Positions 36,095-44,779 of a DNA stretch of 55,096 bases are shown here, in pieces. The stretch is from contig JABHIW010000154.1 in the NCBI GenBank assembly GCA_018670825.1, positions 1 to 55,096 of the forward strand. Direction: 5' to 3'. Within the stretch, counting starts at the first letter, position 1; each line of letters opens with the position of its first letter. Source of the DNA: Candidatus Scalindua sp. (lineage in GTDB: Bacteria > Planctomycetota > Brocadiia > Brocadiales > Scalinduaceae). The translations under genes were made by a program, and so were the position numbers. Under the pieces are notes generated by a model. The model saw only the letters and a program-made list of their open reading frames with translations. It was not told the origin of the DNA and made no database searches.

Positions 36095-38143
36095 GTGAGT
36101 AAGAAAATCGGTGTTTTTGTCTGTCATTGTGGTACGAATATCTCTGCTACCGTTGACGTCGAGAAAGTTGCCGAAGAGGCCAAGAAGAACAACCCGGGTG
36201 TTTCATATACAACTACCTACAAATATATGTGTTCAGACCCCGGCCAGAAACTCTTGCGAGACAAAATCAAGGAAGAGGGGTTGGATGGTGTAGTCGTTGC
36301 CGCCTGTTCCCCAAAGATGCACGAACATACATTCCGTAATGCCTCAAAAAAAGCAGGTATGAACCCATACCATGTTGAAATCTCAAATCTCAGGGAACAG
36401 TGTTCGTGGGTCCATCCGGACAAACCCACAGGAACAGAAAAGTCTGTCGATCTCGTAAGGATGATGACCGAAAAGACCAGAAAAGACAAATCCCTGAACC
36501 CAATTAAAGTGCCGGTAACAAAACGTGCTCTCGTAATCGGTGGTGGTATTGCCGGAATACAGGCAGCTTTGGATATTGCTGATGCCGGACATGAAGTTAT
36601 TATGGTTGAGCGAGAAGCGTCAATTGGTGGCCATATGGCCCAATTATCTGAAACGTTCCCAACCCTCGACTGTTCACAGTGCATCATGACACCGAAGATG
36701 GTAGAACTCGCACAAAATGAAAACATTACGCTATACACATGGTCTGAGATAGAAGCGGTAGATGGTTACCTTGGTAATTTTGATGTCAAGATCCGTAAAA
36801 AAGCTAGATCGGTTGACTTAGATCTGTGCACGGGGTGCAGTTCTTGCTGGCAAGTATGTCCAAGCAAAAAGATCAAGAGTGAATTTGATATGGGACTCGG
36901 AAAAAGGACTGCTATCTATATTCCGTTTCCGCAAGCAATCCCCAGTAAACCTGTACTCGACAGGGAACATTGTTTACTGTTTAAGGATGCGCGTAAAAAG
37001 AATATTCCGCCAAATGATTCCAAGGTATGCAGAAAATGTTTAGACATATGTCCGATAGCACCCGTTAAGGCAATTGACTACACTCAGGAAGATGAAATTA
37101 TTACGGAAAAGATTGGTGCTATAGTTGTAGCTACAGGTTATAAGGAACTTGATGATATAAGTATGTATGGTGAATATGGCGGTGGAAAATATAAAGATGT
37201 AATAACCGGCTTACAATTTGAACGTCTTGCAAGCGCTTCAGGCCCATCTGAAGGTGAAATACAAAGGCCTTCTGACGGAAAGGTGCCGGAGATAATTGTA
37301 TTTATCCAATGCGTGGGATCAAGAGACCCGGCAAAAGGGTGTTCGTATTGTTCCAAGACCTGTTGTATGTACACAGCCAAGCATACCATGTTGTATAAAC
37401 ACAAAGTGCACCATGGACACGCATACGTCTTCTACATCGATATCAGATGTCCCGGAAAAGGCTATGAAGAGTTCTCGCTAAGGGCAATAGAAGAAGAAGG
37501 AGCTACATATCTTAGGGGTCGTGTATCAAGAGTTTATAAAAAAGGTGATAAACTTGTTGTACTCGGTGCGGATACATTAACCGGTTCAGTAGTAGAAATA
37601 GAAGCGGACATGGTTGTGCTCGCATCCGCAATGAAGGCACAGGATGATGCGGAGAAATTCGCGCAAAAGCTGAGTATACAGTATGACAAAGATAAATTTT
37701 TCTCAGAGATACATCCAAAGCTGAAACCGGTAGAGAGCAGTAGCGCCGGAATATTTCTTGCAGGAACATGTCAAGGTCCTAAAGATATACCGGAGACAGT
37801 TGCGCAGGCTGGCGCTGCGGCAAGTAAGGTACTTGCACTGCTATCGGCAGATGAGCTGGAACGTGAGCCAGTTGTCGCCAAAGTGGACAGGCTCCCTGCA
37901 CCGATATTTTCAACCTGTATTGGATGTTTCTACTGTCAAAGGGTATGTCCTTACGGAGCGATTGAGTCGGAAGATATCAAGGCCAGAGACGGCAGTACAA
38001 TAAAGACAGTTGCTAGGGTAAATGAAGGACTTTGCCAGGGATGCGGTTTGTGTGCGGCAACGTGCAGATCAAAGAGCGTTGAGTTGGCTGGATTTAACGA
38101 CGAACAAGTCTACGCGGAAATTAATTCCGTAGAATTTAATTAA
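36095..38143 (+). CDS. hdrA: HdrA-like FAD/iron-sulfur electron-bifurcating subunit
   Basis: 682 residues, GTG start with AGGAG nine bases upstream. N-terminal Cys-containing domain (CHCG at 10-13, AACSPKMHEHT near 66) is followed by the FAD Rossmann motif VIGGGIAGIQAA (about 147-158) and the HdrA segment GGHMAQLSETFPTLDCSQC. Ferredoxin motifs: CTGCSSCWQVCP (about 246-257), CRKCLDICPI (about 312), and C-terminal CIGCFYCQRVCP and CQGCGLCAATC (about 610-660). HdrA's FAD is the site of flavin-based electron bifurcation in methanogens. No selenocysteine codon. A three-codon frame (ATG AAT AAG TGA) overlaps the GTG, possibly coupling initiation. Confidence 0.95.
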   Translation: MSKKIGVFVCHCGTNISATVDVEKVAEEAKKNNPGVSYTTTYKYMCSDPGQKLLRDKIKEEGLDGVVVAACSPKMHEHTFRNASKKAGMNPYHVEISNLREQCSWVHPDKPTGTEKSVDLVRMMTEKTRKDKSLNPIKVPVTKRALVIGGGIAGIQAALDIADAGHEVIMVEREASIGGHMAQLSETFPTLDCSQCIMTPKMVELAQNENITLYTWSEIEAVDGYLGNFDVKIRKKARSVDLDLCTGCSSCWQVCPSKKIKSEFDMGLGKRTAIYIPFPQAIPSKPVLDREHCLLFKDARKKNIPPNDSKVCRKCLDICPIAPVKAIDYTQEDEIITEKIGAIVVATGYKELDDISMYGEYGGGKYKDVITGLQFERLASASGPSEGEIQRPSDGKVPEIIVFIQCVGSRDPAKGCSYCSKTCCMYTAKHTMLYKHKVHHGHAYVFYIDIRCPGKGYEEFSLRAIEEEGATYLRGRVSRVYKKGDKLVVLGADTLTGSVVEIEADMVVLASAMKAQDDAEKFAQKLSIQYDKDKFFSEIHPKLKPVESSSAGIFLAGTCQGPKDIPETVAQAGAAASKVLALLSADELEREPVVAKVDRLPAPIFSTCIGCFYCQRVCPYGAIESEDIKARDGSTIKTVARVNEGLCQGCGLCAATCRSKSVELAGFNDEQVYAEINSVEFN

Positions 38144-38152
38144 AAAATTACA

Positions 38153-38650
38153 ATGTCTAAAGCTGAAGCTAAACCTGAAAATCAATTTGAACCAAAAATA
38201 ATCGCCTTTCTCTGTAACTGGTGTACCTATGCTGGGGCTGACCTTGCAGGTACAGGAAGAAAAGAGTATCAGGCAAATGTACGCATCATTAAACTCCCGT
38301 GCACCGGAGGAATAGATCCCCTATTTTTGATTAAGGCATTTGAGCGAGGAGCAGATGGCATTCTTGTTTCAGGATGCCACCCGGGAGACTGTCACTACAA
38401 TTCCGGTAATTACCACGCCAGACGCAGATGGAATGTATTCAGGCCACTGCTGGAATTCTGTGGTATCAATCCGGATCGAATTCAGTTCTCATGGATATCC
38501 GCTGCGGAAGGTGGAAAATGGGTGGAAACAATAAACGGGATAGTTGATGCCGTAAGAGAGCTTGGTCCGTTTGAATCGTATCAGAAGCTTAATACAATTG
38601 GCCCTGAAACTTCCGGTGGAGCAGCTGACGCATCCAGTGAAACGGGCTGA
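38153..38650 (+). CDS. mvhD: FlxD/MvhD-like [2Fe-2S] electron-transfer subunit
   Basis: 165 residues. Cysteines in FLCNWCTYAGADLAG (about 20-34), KLPCTGGIDPLFL and SGCHPGDCHYNSGNY define the MvhD/FlxD family (Pfam FlpD), whose [2Fe-2S] cluster delivers electrons from the donor module to HdrA. In methanogens the donor is a hydrogenase; here the next genes encode a flavoprotein module, hence the FlxD name of sulfate reducers is more apt. Ten bases after hdrA. Confidence 0.92.
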   Translation: MSKAEAKPENQFEPKIIAFLCNWCTYAGADLAGTGRKEYQANVRIIKLPCTGGIDPLFLIKAFERGADGILVSGCHPGDCHYNSGNYHARRRWNVFRPLLEFCGINPDRIQFSWISAAEGGKWVETINGIVDAVRELGPFESYQKLNTIGPETSGGAADASSETG

Positions 38651-38712
38651 TTAAATTAGTAATGTATGACAGGTGTACTAACCTACATCGATAGAATATG
38701 GAGATGAGTTGA

Positions 38713-39558
38713 ATGATTGAGGAACTGAGAAAAAAAGCTGAGGAACTTCTGAAGAACGGCACGGTAAAAGTTGTCTTTGGGTACGGTGAGGGAAGTGTGC
38801 CTGAAAGGACAAGGCCGGTATTTATTACGAAACCCGAAGATGTAAACAAATTAACATGGAATAAGTACTGCGTCTATAACCTCACAACCTACCTCAAGAG
38901 ACAGGAAACCAGGAAACTCGGAAAACCGGCATTAATACTTAAAGGATGTGATGCAAGGACGATTATCGTCCTCTTAAAAGAGTGCCAGATAAAACGTGAA
39001 GATGTGTACATCATTGGTGTCACATGTGATGGTGTAGGAGACCCACTTGCAGAAAAATGTAAGGCATGTGATGTCCATACTCCACTGATATATGATGATC
39101 TTGTTGGTGAGAAGAGAGAAAACAAGGAAGTCCCGTTCGAAGAGAGATACGCGGAACTGGATGAATATGAGAAGTTGGAAGAAAAGGATAAATGGGAATT
39201 CTGGCAAAAACAGTTTGAGAAATGTATCAAGTGTTACGCATGCAGCAATATATGTCCACTCTGTTTCTGTGATCGATGTATTGTTGAGAAGAATCAGCCA
39301 CAGTGGATAGACCCGAGCGCGCATCCGCGTGGTAATCTCTCTTGGAACGTTACAAGAGCTTATCATTTAGCCGGTAGATGTATTAATTGTGAGGAGTGTC
39401 AGAGAGTATGTCCTGTAGACATCCCTCTCAACCTTCTGAACAAGAAGCTCGCCAAGGAAGCAGAGAAGAGTTTCGATTATCGGCCGGGCTATAACATAGA
39501 TGATGAACTCGCGATGTCTACCTACAAAGAAGATGATGATGAGGATTTCTTCAAATAA
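38713..39558 (+). CDS. Iron-sulfur subunit of the Flx module (FrhB/ferredoxin-like)
   Basis: 281 residues. N-terminal ~150 residues resemble an FrhB/FdhB-type domain (KPALILKGCDARTIIVLL, IIGVTCDGVGDPLAEKC), and the C-terminal half has two cluster-binding motifs starting at Cys171 (CIKCYACSNICPLCFCDRC) and Cys223 (CINCEECQRVCP). Corresponds to one of the two Fe-S proteins (FlxB/FlxC) of HdrABC-Flx clusters; which one I cannot decide from sequence alone. It should relay electrons between the FAD/NAD subunit and FlxD/HdrA. An acidic tail (DDDDEDFF) ends the protein. Confidence 0.85.
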   Translation: MIEELRKKAEELLKNGTVKVVFGYGEGSVPERTRPVFITKPEDVNKLTWNKYCVYNLTTYLKRQETRKLGKPALILKGCDARTIIVLLKECQIKREDVYIIGVTCDGVGDPLAEKCKACDVHTPLIYDDLVGEKRENKEVPFEERYAELDEYEKLEEKDKWEFWQKQFEKCIKCYACSNICPLCFCDRCIVEKNQPQWIDPSAHPRGNLSWNVTRAYHLAGRCINCEECQRVCPVDIPLNLLNKKLAKEAEKSFDYRPGYNIDDELAMSTYKEDDDEDFFK

Positions 39559-39602
39559 AACAATTACCATAAAATTTTAATCATATATTTTCAATATAGA
39601 TC

Positions 39603-40616
39603 GTGGAAAAAACATTAAATAAAAATAATTTTGATTCTTTCATAACAGGGTTAAAAAAACAAGGTTACAAGACTATTGCTCCTAAAAAAGATAATAAGCT
39701 TGTTACGCTGGATGAGATTCAGGATGCAAATGAAATCTCCCTTGACCATGTTATTACCAACAATTCTATAAAAGAATATTTCCTTCCAAAGACGGAAAAA
39801 ATTCTATCTTATACAATAGAAAAAAATAAAGTTGAAATGAAGGAGCCTGAAGGCTTCGCTGTTAAGTCCGTCATATTTGGGTCAAGACCCTGTGACGCTT
39901 TCAGTCTGCCGGTCATGGATAAGGTCTTTAACTGGGATTGCGTTGACAAATTCTGGGTTGAGAGAAGGGAAGCTGTTACCATAGTAACTATTTCGTGTGA
40001 TAAGTTCGATAGTTACTGTTTCTGTACATCAGTAGGTCTCGCCCCGGATGCAAAGCAGGGAAGCGATGTACTGCTTACCAAAATCTCTAACGATGAATAT
40101 TTAGTTGAAACGGTAACTGAAAAGGGTGAAAATCTTGTTAAGGAGCTGGAATCTGTTTTTTCAGACCCGCCGTCAGGTACACCGGACCGACAGGTTGCAA
40201 CAGTCGAAAAGAAATTTGACATTGGCAAAATCAAGCCGTGGCTTGATGATAATTTTGAACACGATGTATGGGATGAATTTTCTCACAAGTGTATTGGCTG
40301 TGGTGCATGCACATTTGTGTGCCCTACTTGTCACTGTTTCGATATTGTTGACGAGTGCTCGATGACAAAGGGAGACCGGGTAAAGAACTGGGACGGATGC
40401 CAGTTCAAGATGTTTACCATGCATACATCGGGACATAATCCAAGAAACACACAAGGCATGCGGTGGAGACAGAGGATTATGCATAAATTTAAATATTATG
40501 TAGAAAAATTTGACAGCACTCTCTGTGTTGGATGCGGAAGATGTTCAAGGGTTTGCCCTGCAGATATGAATATTTCTGAAATGCTTGAAATTATAGAAAC
40601 CGAAGCCGGAAAATAA
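39603..40616 (+). CDS. Iron-sulfur subunit, sulfhydrogenase-beta/AsrA-like
   Basis: 337 residues, GTG start without a clear Shine-Dalgarno. The N-terminal domain (about 60-200: VIFGSRPCDAFSLPVMDKVF, TISCDKFDSYCFCTSVG) and two ferredoxin motifs, Cys230 onward (CIGCGACTFVCPTCHC) and Cys308 onward (CVGCGRCSRVCP), are typical of sulfhydrogenase beta / anaerobic sulfite reductase A-like proteins. In Flx clusters this partner binds the flavoprotein encoded next and collects electrons from NADH. Nine bases before that gene. Confidence 0.87.
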   Translation: MEKTLNKNNFDSFITGLKKQGYKTIAPKKDNKLVTLDEIQDANEISLDHVITNNSIKEYFLPKTEKILSYTIEKNKVEMKEPEGFAVKSVIFGSRPCDAFSLPVMDKVFNWDCVDKFWVERREAVTIVTISCDKFDSYCFCTSVGLAPDAKQGSDVLLTKISNDEYLVETVTEKGENLVKELESVFSDPPSGTPDRQVATVEKKFDIGKIKPWLDDNFEHDVWDEFSHKCIGCGACTFVCPTCHCFDIVDECSMTKGDRVKNWDGCQFKMFTMHTSGHNPRNTQGMRWRQRIMHKFKYYVEKFDSTLCVGCGRCSRVCPADMNISEMLEIIETEAGK

Positions 40617-40625
40617 GGAATAAAG

Positions 40626-41459
40626 ATGGATAATATATACAGACCATATCTTATGACTATCAGTGATATGATAGATGAAGCGCCCGGTGTAAGGACATTC
40701 CGGCTCAACTTCTCAGACGAAGAAGAAGGCAATAAATTTCAATACCAGACAGGACAGTTCGGACTCTATTCAGTGTTTGGTGCTGGAGAAAGCACCTTCT
40801 GCATCGCCTCATCACCTACAAGAGAAGGCTACATTGAGTGCACCTTCAGAGAGGCAGGAAGGGTCACCAAAGCGTTAAGAGAGCTGAACATTGGTGATAC
40901 TCTAGGTTTCAGGGGGCCATACGGAAATGTGTTTCCCATAGAAAAATGGGAAGGCAAGAACCTTGTGTTTATTGCAGGTGGTATTGCATTGCCTCCATTA
41001 AGATCAGTTATCTGGAATTGCCTCGACCTTCGTGATAAATATAAGGATGTTACGATTATCTATGGAGCGAAAACAATTGATGATCTGGTTTATAAAAACG
41101 AACTTAAGGAGTGGGATGCGAGAGATGATGTTAATCTGGTTACTACTGTTGACCCCGGTGGAGAAACACCTGAGTGGACTGGCAAAGTGGGCTTTGTTCC
41201 AACCGTAGTGGAAGAAGCAGCACCGGACTGCAAGGACACAATCGCTATCGTATGCGGCCCTCCCATTATGATTAAGTTTACGTTACCGGTACTGGAGAAA
41301 CTCGGTTTTAAACATGATAAAGTTTACACCACTCTTGAGAACAGGATGAAGTGTGGGCTGGGAAAATGCGGCAGATGCAATATTGGTTGTACTTATGTCT
41401 GCAAAGAAGGTCCGGTATTTACCGCTGAAGAAATAAGTAAGATGCCTGATGAATTCTGA
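40626..41459 (+). CDS. FlxA-like FAD/NAD(P)-binding subunit
   Basis: 277 residues. Ferredoxin-reductase fold: FAD motif near STFCIASSPTREG (about 57-69), FRGPYGN (about 97), NAD motif FIAGGIALPPLRSVI (about 117-131), and a C-terminal [2Fe-2S] loop Cys243/248/251/259 (CGLGKCGRCN) of the PyrK/sulfhydrogenase-gamma type. It is the entry point for NAD(P)H electrons; NADH is inferred from characterised FlxA. An 11-base overlap couples its translation to mobB. Confidence 0.9.
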   Translation: MDNIYRPYLMTISDMIDEAPGVRTFRLNFSDEEEGNKFQYQTGQFGLYSVFGAGESTFCIASSPTREGYIECTFREAGRVTKALRELNIGDTLGFRGPYGNVFPIEKWEGKNLVFIAGGIALPPLRSVIWNCLDLRDKYKDVTIIYGAKTIDDLVYKNELKEWDARDDVNLVTTVDPGGETPEWTGKVGFVPTVVEEAAPDCKDTIAIVCGPPIMIKFTLPVLEKLGFKHDKVYTTLENRMKCGLGKCGRCNIGCTYVCKEGPVFTAEEISKMPDEF

Positions 41460-41943
41460 AGACGTAACAATCATATCCATTGTAGGAAAGCAGAACGCCG
41501 GCAAGACTACACTAATCAGAGACCTCATACCAAAACTAAAAGAACACGAATACACGGTAGGGACCCTCAAATACAATATCAGAAAGTTTGATGTTGATCA
41601 CGAAGGCAAGGACACATACAAGTATTTTCATTCAGGTGCAGATTCGATCGCGCTTACTTCGCATGATACGCTCGCTGTTGTAAAGAAAGTATCAAGTCCC
41701 CCCAAACTAAATGAAATTATCGAAACACACCTTAATGATGTAAGTGTTGTGTTGGTTGAAGGATATAGAGAGGACGATTATCCCAGGATCAGGTTAATAG
41801 ATTCGCAGGAAGCAGAAACAGTTAATTCTAATTCAGATAACGAACTATTACTTGTAAAGGAAAACCCGGAAATCGGTCGTTTTTCAGCAAAAGACATTAA
41901 TAAAGCCCTGGATTTTATAGAAACAATTTCCAAAAATATTTAA
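41449..41943 (+). CDS. mobB: MobB, molybdopterin-guanine dinucleotide biosynthesis GTPase
   Basis: 164 residues. Walker A SIVGKQNAGKTTLIRD at residues ~7-22, Walker-B-like VVLVEGYRED (about 100-109), the usual MobB length. It helps load guanine nucleotide for the Mo/W-bisPGD cofactor. Overlapping the Flx operon by 11 bases suggests a molybdo- or tungsto-enzyme (for example a formate dehydrogenase encoded elsewhere) works with the Hdr-Flx complex; that is inference. Confidence 0.92.
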   Translation: MNSEDVTIISIVGKQNAGKTTLIRDLIPKLKEHEYTVGTLKYNIRKFDVDHEGKDTYKYFHSGADSIALTSHDTLAVVKKVSSPPKLNEIIETHLNDVSVVLVEGYREDDYPRIRLIDSQEAETVNSNSDNELLLVKENPEIGRFSAKDINKALDFIETISKNI

Positions 41944-42080
41944 TTTTGTAAAAAAATTACTTGAAAATTATCTGAAAATACTATATACAGACACTGGCAT
42001 ATAGACGGTGTCATATATAGCACCCTGTAACATTTCTTTAAATCTTGTCTTAGTTTTTTATATAAAAGGGAGGTGGTAAA

Positions 42081-42431
42081 ATGAGTGCAGTTTTAGAAAC
42101 ATACTTTCAACATGTTGTGGTAGACAAGCTTAATGAAACGCTGTCTAAGCAGTTTGAGGAAATGAAGGATGACCTTCAAGTACTGAAGAAACTCCAGTCG
42201 GATTATACTAACCTTCGCATTGAACTGGAAACTCTGAAAAAGCGTGTCTCCGACTCTGGCAATGAAATAAAAGAGATATTAGCGAATAACGGAAGCAAGA
42301 GTGCTGTAGTAAAGACACCGGCACCAGTAAAGATAACAACAGGAGCAGTGAAACCGGTAGCTAAAAAGCCAGTGACAAAAAAACCTGCAATTAAGAAAAA
42401 AGCAGCAGCAAAGAAAACAACAAAAAAATAA
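42081..42431 (+). CDS. Small coiled-coil protein with histone-H1-like tail
   Basis: 116 residues with a strong GGGAGG ribosome-binding site before the ATG. Residues 1-75 are a coiled coil (TLSKQFEEMKDDLQVLKKLQ, RIELETLKKRV); residues 78-116 are Lys/Ala/Pro-rich (PVAKKPVTKKPAIKKKAAAK), like the tails of bacterial histone-H1-like proteins. It likely oligomerises through the coiled coil and binds nucleic acid through the tail. No enzymatic motif. It is separate from the mobB operon by 137 bases; function unknown. Confidence 0.82.
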   Translation: MSAVLETYFQHVVVDKLNETLSKQFEEMKDDLQVLKKLQSDYTNLRIELETLKKRVSDSGNEIKEILANNGSKSAVVKTPAPVKITTGAVKPVAKKPVTKKPAIKKKAAAKKTTKK

Positions 42432-42633
42432 GTTTTTTTAAATAGTTCCTGCTAATAAAGCGATAAGGAACAGTAATCTTTGTATAGAATCAGCCACTCC
42501 CTTTCTAATCGTGCTAACCAGTGCATCGGTTAACATTACCATATAACGGATGCCACACGGCACTCAGACTTTTATACAAAAGCTGCTATTTCATACCTGA
42601 TGATATAGTGGTTTGATAATCTCGCCGAGTATA

Positions 42634-44379
42634 TCAACCCGTAAATAAATCTACAAAATCAAATGTATCCACATCAACTAATCCTTTGTCGGTAAACTTG
42701 AGCTCAGGAACTACGGGCAGGGCTAAAAAACTTAAAGACATCAAGGGATCTTTCAGTTTTGAACCAAGTTTTCTGATTGAAGCGTTAATTCTTTCAACTT
42801 TCCGGGCTACCTCATGCAAGGATAATTCCGACATCAATCCGGCAATAGGAAGCGGCAACTCTTCAACCGGTTGATTATCTACAACGACCGTAATCCCTCC
42901 TCCGATTTTATTTATTCTCACTACCGCCTGGAATATGTCATCATCGTCGACACCAACAACGATGATGTTATGTGAGTCATGAGCGATACTGGTTGCTACA
43001 GCACCTCTTTTCAAACCAAACCCTTTTACCAGGCCTTTTCCAATTCTACCTGAAGCAGTGTGCCTCTCCACAACACAAATTTTAAGGATGTCGCGTGATG
43101 TATCAGAGACTATCCTTTCTTCTTGCAGCTTGGGTTTCAGGAGTAATTGACGGGTTACAATCTGCCCGGGAACAATCTTCATCACACGGCATTTCCCTTT
43201 GCCTTTCGGGTAAACAAATTCATCCCCTTCCAACCACTTGATATTTACTGAACTTCGTAAGACAGATTTAGGACGGAGCGGTTCCTCATAAACCGGCTTA
43301 CCATTTTTTGCTACAAGTACCCCGTTTTTGTAAACAGCGTGAATCTTCAAATCATCAAAATTGTTAAATACTATCAGGTCCGCCAGCTTTCCGGGGCCAA
43401 TAGCACCCAGATCACGCAACCCGAAATATTCTGCGGGATTAAGCGTAACTAGTTGTATAGCCGTCACCGGGTCTAAGCCCAGTTTTATCGATTTACGAAC
43501 GACCCCGTCTATATGTCCGTGTTTTACAATATCAACTGGATTATGGTCATCAGTTACCAGCATAAACCTGGATTTATTTTCTGGCTTGACCAGAGGAAGG
43601 ATATCGGCAAGATTTTTTGCCGCAGAACCCTCGCGTATCATTACATACATTCCCAGACGCAGCTTCTCCTGTGCTTCCTTCAGGTTTGTGGCTTCATGGT
43701 CTGAACTTATACCGGTAGAAATATACCCTGCCAGCGCTTTACCCGTCACTCCCGGCGCATGACCTTCCAGGCGCTTTTCTGAATAAATAGAAATCTTATC
43801 CAGTAAATCATGATCACAAGACAACACATTGGGATAGTTCATTACTTCACCCAGACCAACCACCCATTTCTCCCTGAGAAATGGGTAAATATCAAATGCC
43901 GACAGAGAAGACCCTGACGTTTCCATTACCGTCGGAGGAACGCAGGACGGCATGGTAAAAAAGAAATTCATCGGGTTGTATTTTGAAGATTCCAGCATAA
44001 AACGGATTCCATCATAACCAAACACATTAGCAATTTCGTGGGGATCAGCGACTGCCGATGTAGTACCTGACGGAAGGACCGCACGGGTGAACTCCGGAAT
44101 GGTAACCATCGATGATTCCAGATGGAAATGAGCATCAATAAATCCTGGTGCAATATAAGCGCCTTTAAGATTTAGCCGCTTTTTCGCTTTATACCTTGGG
44201 CCAACCCCCGCAATGCGGTCACGAAAGATAGCAACAGAACCTTTTATTATCTCTCCGGAAAATACATTTATGATACGGCAGTTATCCAGACACAAGTCTG
44301 CCGGGGTTTTACCGGAAGCAACATCGATCAACTCCGCAATCTCTTTTTTACTTCTTCTGGTAAAAGGGCTTTCACTCAT
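42634..44379 (-). CDS. ade: Adenine deaminase
   Basis: 581 residues, the normal length. Amidohydrolase metal motif H84-F-H86-L-E88 in IDAHFHLESSM, LGEVMNYPNV, the second-domain GHAPGVTGKAL, VTDDHNPVDIV, and the family's C-terminal domain with SIAHDSHNIIVVGVDD. Converts adenine to hypoxanthine in purine salvage; Mn/Fe-dependent. Upstream neighbour is a MITE-like element; a decayed fragment of its 5' part survives at about 48100-48165. Confidence 0.94.
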   Translation of the reverse strand: MSESPFTRRSKKEIAELIDVASGKTPADLCLDNCRIINVFSGEIIKGSVAIFRDRIAGVGPRYKAKKRLNLKGAYIAPGFIDAHFHLESSMVTIPEFTRAVLPSGTTSAVADPHEIANVFGYDGIRFMLESSKYNPMNFFFTMPSCVPPTVMETSGSSLSAFDIYPFLREKWVVGLGEVMNYPNVLSCDHDLLDKISIYSEKRLEGHAPGVTGKALAGYISTGISSDHEATNLKEAQEKLRLGMYVMIREGSAAKNLADILPLVKPENKSRFMLVTDDHNPVDIVKHGHIDGVVRKSIKLGLDPVTAIQLVTLNPAEYFGLRDLGAIGPGKLADLIVFNNFDDLKIHAVYKNGVLVAKNGKPVYEEPLRPKSVLRSSVNIKWLEGDEFVYPKGKGKCRVMKIVPGQIVTRQLLLKPKLQEERIVSDTSRDILKICVVERHTASGRIGKGLVKGFGLKRGAVATSIAHDSHNIIVVGVDDDDIFQAVVRINKIGGGITVVVDNQPVEELPLPIAGLMSELSLHEVARKVERINASIRKLGSKLKDPLMSLSFLALPVVPELKFTDKGLVDVDTFDFVDLFTG

Positions 44380-44417
44380 GTTTCTTATTTTCCACAGGTA
44401 TAGTTAATCAATGGATA

Positions 44418-44616
44418 AAGTCAGTAGTATCCGGTTAGGTTTTTGTACGTAACACGTAGGGCAATCCTTTAGGTTTACTTTCGTACATTAAGAGCAAGAC
44501 TACCCGCCCGTACCGAACGGGTACGTTCGGGCGGGAAGCCTTGCCCTACGTCTCTGCCGACGGTTCGGATATAAAAAAGCTGTACTCGCAAAAATCTAAC
44601 CGGACGCTACTGACTT
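44418..44616. mobile_element. MITE-like element, copy A
   Basis: Terminal inverted repeats aagtcagtagtatccggtta (44418 on) and the complement ending ctactgactt at 44616, about 28 bases each with a few mismatches, enclose ~140 bases holding a nested cccgcccg/cgggcggg palindrome at about 44498-44534. No ORF for a transposase. The same terminal sequence bounds copy B at 50430-50588. Lies between ade and the kinase gene. Confidence 0.75.
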
Positions 44617-44641
44617 AATGCAAATACAAATATATTGATGA

Positions 44642-44674
44642 AGAGTGGATTTACGTAAATCCACTCTGTTTTTT
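44642..44674 (+). terminator. Perfect hairpin with T-tract
   Basis: A 26-base perfect palindrome (agagtggattta..., 44642-44667) followed by GTTTTTT has full intrinsic-terminator form on the plus strand, yet no plus-strand gene lies upstream. A partial copy of its right arm and T-tract is at about 48307-48327. It may end antisense transcription or derive from a duplicated unit. Confidence 0.55.
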
Positions 44675-44779
44675 ACCGTAGTTTTATTTTACCTGATTTT
44701 AGCACCTAAAACTATTTTGGGATAAGTATATCTAGCCTGTTTTGTACCATTAACCCATGTCAATAGTGGTTATCGTTTA

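Noticed and set aside
44642-44674. Terminator of the histidine kinase gene
   Set aside because: The T-tract is on the plus strand, opposite to the kinase; only the hairpin could act in its direction.
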